A DNA stretch of 7,483 bases, taken from assembly GCA_018303045.1 (NCBI GenBank), contig JAGVYX010000069.1, positions 1 through 7,483 of the forward strand, read 5' to 3'. This stretch comes from Candidatus Woesearchaeota archaeon (GTDB taxonomy: Archaea > Nanobdellota > Nanobdellia > Woesearchaeales > GW2011-AR9). The position numbers and the translations under genes are program-made. The notes under the pieces are model-generated. The model did no database searches and was not told where the DNA came from. It saw nothing but the letters and a program-made list of their open reading frames with translations. Of the stretch, positions 4,657 through 7,483 are shown piece after piece. The number at the start of each line of letters is the position of its first letter. Position 1 is the stretch's first letter.

Positions 4657-6522
4657 ATGAAATCAACTAAAAATATTAAAATCTCTGACAAACTAATAGA
4701 TCAAGTTGTCGGGCAGGATGAAGCGGTCAGAATCATTAAAAAAGCCGCTTTGCAGCGGAGGCATGTTTTGCTCATTGGCGAGCCCGGAACTGGAAAAAGC
4801 ATGCTGGGGCTGGCGTTGGCGGAATTGCTTCCTAATTCTCATCTTAAAGATATTATTTCTCTCCATAACCCTAACGATGAAAATAATCCTTTAATTCAGG
4901 AAGTGCCGGCAGGCACTGGCAGGGAAGAAGTTAAAAGAAGCCAGTTGGATGGACGGCAGATGTTGAAAAACAACAATTTCCTGTTATTTATTGTCGCTGT
5001 TTTAACCTTAGTAGCCCCCTGGTGGGTAAGACATTATTATAAATCGGACATTATGTTTGCGGCTTTCTTTCTGGGAGGCATGTTATTTCTAGCCGCTTTT
5101 GCGATTATGCTCAGCATGGGACAGAGAATGTTCAGGGGCAACCAGCAAATGATTTCGCCAGCTAAAGTGATTGTTGATAATTATGGAAAGAAGCAGGCGC
5201 CATTCTTTGATGCTACCGGAGCGCATGCAGGGGCGCTGCTTGGCGATGTGCTTCATGACCCCTTCCAGTCTGGAGGACTAGGAACGCCAGCCAATCAGCG
5301 CGTTGTAGCTGGGATGATTCACAAAGCGCATCTGGGCGTCCTGTTTGAAGATGAAATTGCTACTATGGAGCCAAGAACGCAGCAGGAATTATTGTCGGCG
5401 CTGCAAGAGAAAAAATTCCCCATCACTGGACAATCAGAACGATCAGCGGGAGCCATGGTTCGAACCGATGCCGTGCCCTGCGATTTTGTAATGGTGGCGG
5501 CTGGAAATCTGGAAACGATCAAAAACATGCATCCAGCTTTGCGGTCCAGAATCAGAGGCTATGGCTATGAAGTATACATGAACGAAACCATGCTCGACAC
5601 TAAAGAAAACCGGTTCAAAATCGCTACCTTTATTGCCCAGGAAGTTAAAAGAGAAAAAGGCAAAATTCCGCACTTCTCGCTGGAAGGAATTAACGAAATT
5701 ATCCGGGAAGCCAGGAGAAGAGCTAACCACAAAGGCCATTTAACCCTGTATTTGCGCGGCTTGGGCGGGTTAGTCCGGGCCGCTGGAGATTTAGCCAAAG
5801 AAGAAAAATCAGAGTATGTTACCGCTGAACAGGTCAGAGCGGCTAAATATTTAGCCCGGCCTTTAGAGCAGCAAATAGCTGACAAATATATTGAGCGTAA
5901 AAAAGAATATGAAGTGATTATTACTACCGGCAAACAAGTAGGTAGAGTTAACGGATTAGCGGTTATTGGCGGAGGAGCGGCGTATTCAGGAATATTATTG
6001 CCTATCGAATCGGAGGTTACTCCGGGAGGCAAGAAAAGCGAAATTATCGCTACCGGGAAATTAGGGGAAATCGCTAAAGAGGCCATCAAAAACGTTTCCG
6101 CGATTATCATGAAATATTTTGGCGAAGATATCAAAGAAACCAGGGATATTTTTGTGCAGTTTTTGCAAACTCATGAAGGGGTAGAGGGCGATTCAGCTTC
6201 CATTGCCGTGGCTACTTCAATCATTTCAGCGTTAAAAGAAATACCCATCAAACAACATGTGGCTATGACCGGCTCTTTATCAGTTAGAGGCGAAGTATTG
6301 CCAGTAGGCGGAGTTAGTTCCAAGGTGGAAGCAGCTATTGATGCGGGCATTACTACTGTAATTGTTCCCTATTCCAATCTTCAGGACATTGTCCTAGAGA
6401 AAGCTAAGCTGGATAAAGTTAAAATTATTCCCGTGCATACTTTGCCGGAAGTATTAGCTCACGCTTTGGATTGGACGGGCAAGAAAGAGTTGAAGGATAA
6501 GATTTTGAATGGGAAGAAGTAA
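4657..6522 (+). CDS. lonB: archaeal membrane Lon protease (LonB)
   Basis: An ATP-dependent serine protease of the archaeal membrane, degrading misfolded and regulatory proteins on the cytoplasmic side. The 621 residues match the family. Walker A is GEPGTGKS (41-48). Two transmembrane helices (about 107-124 and 131-153) are inserted inside the AAA+ domain, the archaeal LonB hallmark. Walker B follows as LFEDEI (229-234), with D232 and E233. The protease domain has the catalytic Ser513 in EGDSAS and Lys556 in PVGGVSSK, 43 residues apart as is usual in LonB. No key residue is missing. The ATG at 4657 gives a standard short N-terminus before the VVGQDEAV motif; no Shine-Dalgarno sequence is seen. 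Two palindromes lie upstream, suggesting regulation, perhaps stress-related. It is divergent from the 111-residue gene and convergent with the HAD gene. Confidence 0.95.
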   Translation: MKSTKNIKISDKLIDQVVGQDEAVRIIKKAALQRRHVLLIGEPGTGKSMLGLALAELLPNSHLKDIISLHNPNDENNPLIQEVPAGTGREEVKRSQLDGRQMLKNNNFLLFIVAVLTLVAPWWVRHYYKSDIMFAAFFLGGMLFLAAFAIMLSMGQRMFRGNQQMISPAKVIVDNYGKKQAPFFDATGAHAGALLGDVLHDPFQSGGLGTPANQRVVAGMIHKAHLGVLFEDEIATMEPRTQQELLSALQEKKFPITGQSERSAGAMVRTDAVPCDFVMVAAGNLETIKNMHPALRSRIRGYGYEVYMNETMLDTKENRFKIATFIAQEVKREKGKIPHFSLEGINEIIREARRRANHKGHLTLYLRGLGGLVRAAGDLAKEEKSEYVTAEQVRAAKYLARPLEQQIADKYIERKKEYEVIITTGKQVGRVNGLAVIGGGAAYSGILLPIESEVTPGGKKSEIIATGKLGEIAKEAIKNVSAIIMKYFGEDIKETRDIFVQFLQTHEGVEGDSASIAVATSIISALKEIPIKQHVAMTGSLSVRGEVLPVGGVSSKVEAAIDAGITTVIVPYSNLQDIVLEKAKLDKVKIIPVHTLPEVLAHALDWTGKKELKDKILNGKK

Positions 6523-6537
6523 AAATCCCTACAGCAA

Positions 6538-6560
6538 ACTGCAGTGGTTTAAACCAATTT
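6538..6560 (+). terminator. palindromes with T run after lonB
   Basis: ACTGCAGT (6538-6545) and TGGTTTAAACCA (6545-6556), both perfect palindromes, share one base and are followed by AATTTTC, 16 bases after the lonB stop. They may help termination; the T run is short, so this is uncertain. Confidence 0.3.
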
Positions 6561-6576
6561 TCATTGAATAAATTAA

Positions 6577-6673
6577 ATATAGATAATTCTCTTGATTTGG
6601 ATACATTATTTTAATTATCTATCGTCAGATAACTCCTACTAAAATATACTCTAATTATCAGAATTATCTATAT
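6577..6673 (+). repeat. 14-base perfect inverted repeat between lonB and HAD gene
   Basis: ATATAGATAATTCT (6577-6590) and AGAATTATCTATAT (6660-6673) are perfect inverted arms 69 bases apart. Inside is a smaller hairpin, TTATCT (6615-6620) with AGATAA (6627-6632), and a third copy of AATTATCTAT (6613-6622) that could pair with the left arm instead. The right arm overlaps the last codons of the HAD gene. A bidirectional terminator between the convergent genes is one reading. Confidence 0.55.
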
Positions 6674-7307
6674 AAACACCATAATTATTTAACCTGTTAA
6701 CCAGATCTTTCATCAAATCCTCTCTGGGCTTTTCTTTTGCATTAAAAAAAAATGCTTCCATGCCTAAAGCCAAAGCTGAAGTGATATTGTGCTTTTGATC
6801 ATCAATCATCAGTACTTCGCCAGGAATAGCTTGAATTCTTTCGAGCAGGATTTCATACGCCCGCGGATCGGGTTTAGATACGCCGATCTCATGCGAGGAT
6901 AAGGCTACATCAACAATGCCTTTAATCGCCGCTGAAGAATGGCAGTACATGATTTCATTATTGTTGCTTAACACACTCGTTTTAAAACTCCGCTGTTTCA
7001 GTCTAGAGGCTAATTGCAGTATCGGAGCATATGCTGTGCCGCACCAAATAAGAAAACCTTGCCGCAAATAATCTTTATTTTCTTGACTCTCAGTTAAGCC
7101 AAAATTGTTCAGGCAGCTGGCGAGAAACTGGTCGGAATTAATCTGGCCATTTTGAAACTGGCGCCAAACCCCGCCACCGGACTTTATATTCAGCAATTGT
7201 TCAAGGCTGAGATTAGGCCATTTTGCGCTTAAGTGGCCCAAAAAACTTACTGTATCTGGAATGTTGGCGACATTGCCGATATCGAAACAGACGCATTTTA
7301 TTGCCAC
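6651..7307 (-). CDS. HAD-like hydrolase, YihX-like subfamily
   Basis: A predicted soluble phosphatase of the haloacid dehalogenase superfamily. The 218 residues carry all four motifs: nucleophile D9 in CFDIGNV, S114 in VLSNNN, K145 in GVSKPDP, and D169-D170 in LMIDDQKHN; a helical cap lies between motifs I and II. The residue two after the nucleophile is Gly (G11), not the usual general-acid Asp. This DxGNV form resembles E. coli YihX, a sugar-phosphate phosphatase, so the gap need not mean loss of activity. The substrate is unknown. The start is GTG at 7307: no in-frame ATG precedes motif I, and a TATA-like box lies about 26 bases upstream, fitting a leaderless mRNA. The C-terminal codons (YGVYIDNSDN) fall in repeat-rich DNA. 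Confidence 0.85.
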   Translation of the reverse strand: MAIKCVCFDIGNVANIPDTVSFLGHLSAKWPNLSLEQLLNIKSGGGVWRQFQNGQINSDQFLASCLNNFGLTESQENKDYLRQGFLIWCGTAYAPILQLASRLKQRSFKTSVLSNNNEIMYCHSSAAIKGIVDVALSSHEIGVSKPDPRAYEILLERIQAIPGEVLMIDDQKHNITSALALGMEAFFFNAKEKPREDLMKDLVNRLNNYGVYIDNSDN

Positions 7308-7328
7308 AATGAGAGAGAATAATATTCA

Positions 7329-7338
7329 TTAATAAAAA
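7329..7338 (-). promoter_or_regulatory. TATA box of the HAD gene
   Basis: The minus strand reads TTTTTATTAA, centred about 26 bases before the GTG at 7307. No Shine-Dalgarno sequence is present, so leaderless translation from GTG is likely. Confidence 0.45.
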
Positions 7339-7366
7339 TTATTAAACTGTTAAGTATGGTTTAATT

Positions 7367-7399
7367 ATGAAATCAGGGGTTGCGACCCCTTAATTTCAT
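7367..7399 (+). repeat. compact GC-topped hairpin
   Basis: ATGAAAT (7367-7373) pairs with ATTTCAT (7393-7399), and AGGGGT (7375-7380) pairs with ACCCCT (7385-7390) around a TGCG loop, leaving only a 1x2 internal loop. Thirteen pairs with a GC-rich tip stand out in this AT-rich stretch. It could be the terminator of a gene beyond the window, a small RNA, or an operator for the HAD gene. Confidence 0.5.
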
Positions 7400-7483
7400 T
7401 TTCTGCGCAGAGAAAAGATCTTTGTTGCAATTAACCAACAAATATATATAGATTATAGATCAACTATATCTTTTAATGTATTG
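7400..7483. other. AT-rich window end with short repeats, no gene seen
   Basis: The stretch contains palindromes CTGCGCAG (7403-7410) and AAAGATCTTT (7414-7423) and a tandem TATAGAT pair (7447-7460). No open frame of note or RNA gene is visible before the window ends. Confidence 0.35.

Noticed and set aside
5565..6134. 189-codon minus-strand open frame opposite lonB, with smaller ones nearby.
   Set aside because: It is antisense to the clearly conserved LonB domains and its translation has the low-complexity look of a shadow frame.
3971..7422. A 14-base identity AGAGAAAAGATCTT between 7409-7422 (+) and 3971-3984 (-), considered as a dispersed repeat.
   Set aside because: One exact 14-mer in an AT-rich window of this size is within what chance can give, and the flanking bases diverge at once.

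Overview
The window looks archaeal. The strongest marker is a 621-residue membrane-type LonB protease at 4657-6522, with two transmembrane helices inserted between Walker A and Walker B, an arrangement typical of archaeal Lon. Promoter geometry agrees: AT-rich TATA-like boxes lie about 25-28 bases upstream of the start codon of four genes (40, 3824, 4320 and a GTG at 7307), which fits leaderless transcription. Two other genes (2152 and a 9-codon frame at 2398) have short leaders with clear Shine-Dalgarno sequences. The DNA is AT-rich and the genes are compact. A small-genome archaeal lineage such as DPANN is plausible, but the sequence alone does not settle the lineage.

Layout, left to right. 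On the plus strand lie a membrane-anchored winged-helix regulator (40-645) and a VapBC-type toxin-antitoxin pair: a ribbon-helix-helix antitoxin (649-900) and a PIN-domain RNase toxin (900-1298). The toxin gene meets, tail to tail with a 4-base overlap, a minus-strand DUF4349-like membrane protein (1295-2152). A gap of about 460 bases follows. It holds the DUF4349 promoter, a candidate 9-codon lysine-rich gene (2369-2398) with its own promoter, ribosome site and U-rich terminator, and a cluster of mutually complementary inverted repeats (2462-2581). Next, on the minus strand, are a catabolic-type glutamate dehydrogenase (2619-3824; its open frame runs on to 3935, but the extension is probably promoter DNA) and an unrecognised 111-residue protein (3985-4320). 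The 336-base divergent gap to lonB carries two adjacent palindromes just upstream of lonB. After lonB, a 14-base perfect inverted repeat spans the junction with the convergent HAD hydrolase gene (6651-7307, minus). The last 176 bases hold the HAD promoter and a compact hairpin.

Only the antitoxin-toxin pair is clearly functionally linked. The other genes look like single transcription units of unrelated physiology: proteolysis, glutamate metabolism, phosphoester hydrolysis and envelope. No large multi-gene novel system is evident. The more original signals are small: the tiny lysine-rich frame, the near-identical 5' leader it shares with the DUF4349 gene, and an octamer CAAAATTC/GAATTTTG that recurs in the intergenic DNA, mostly as paired inverted arms.
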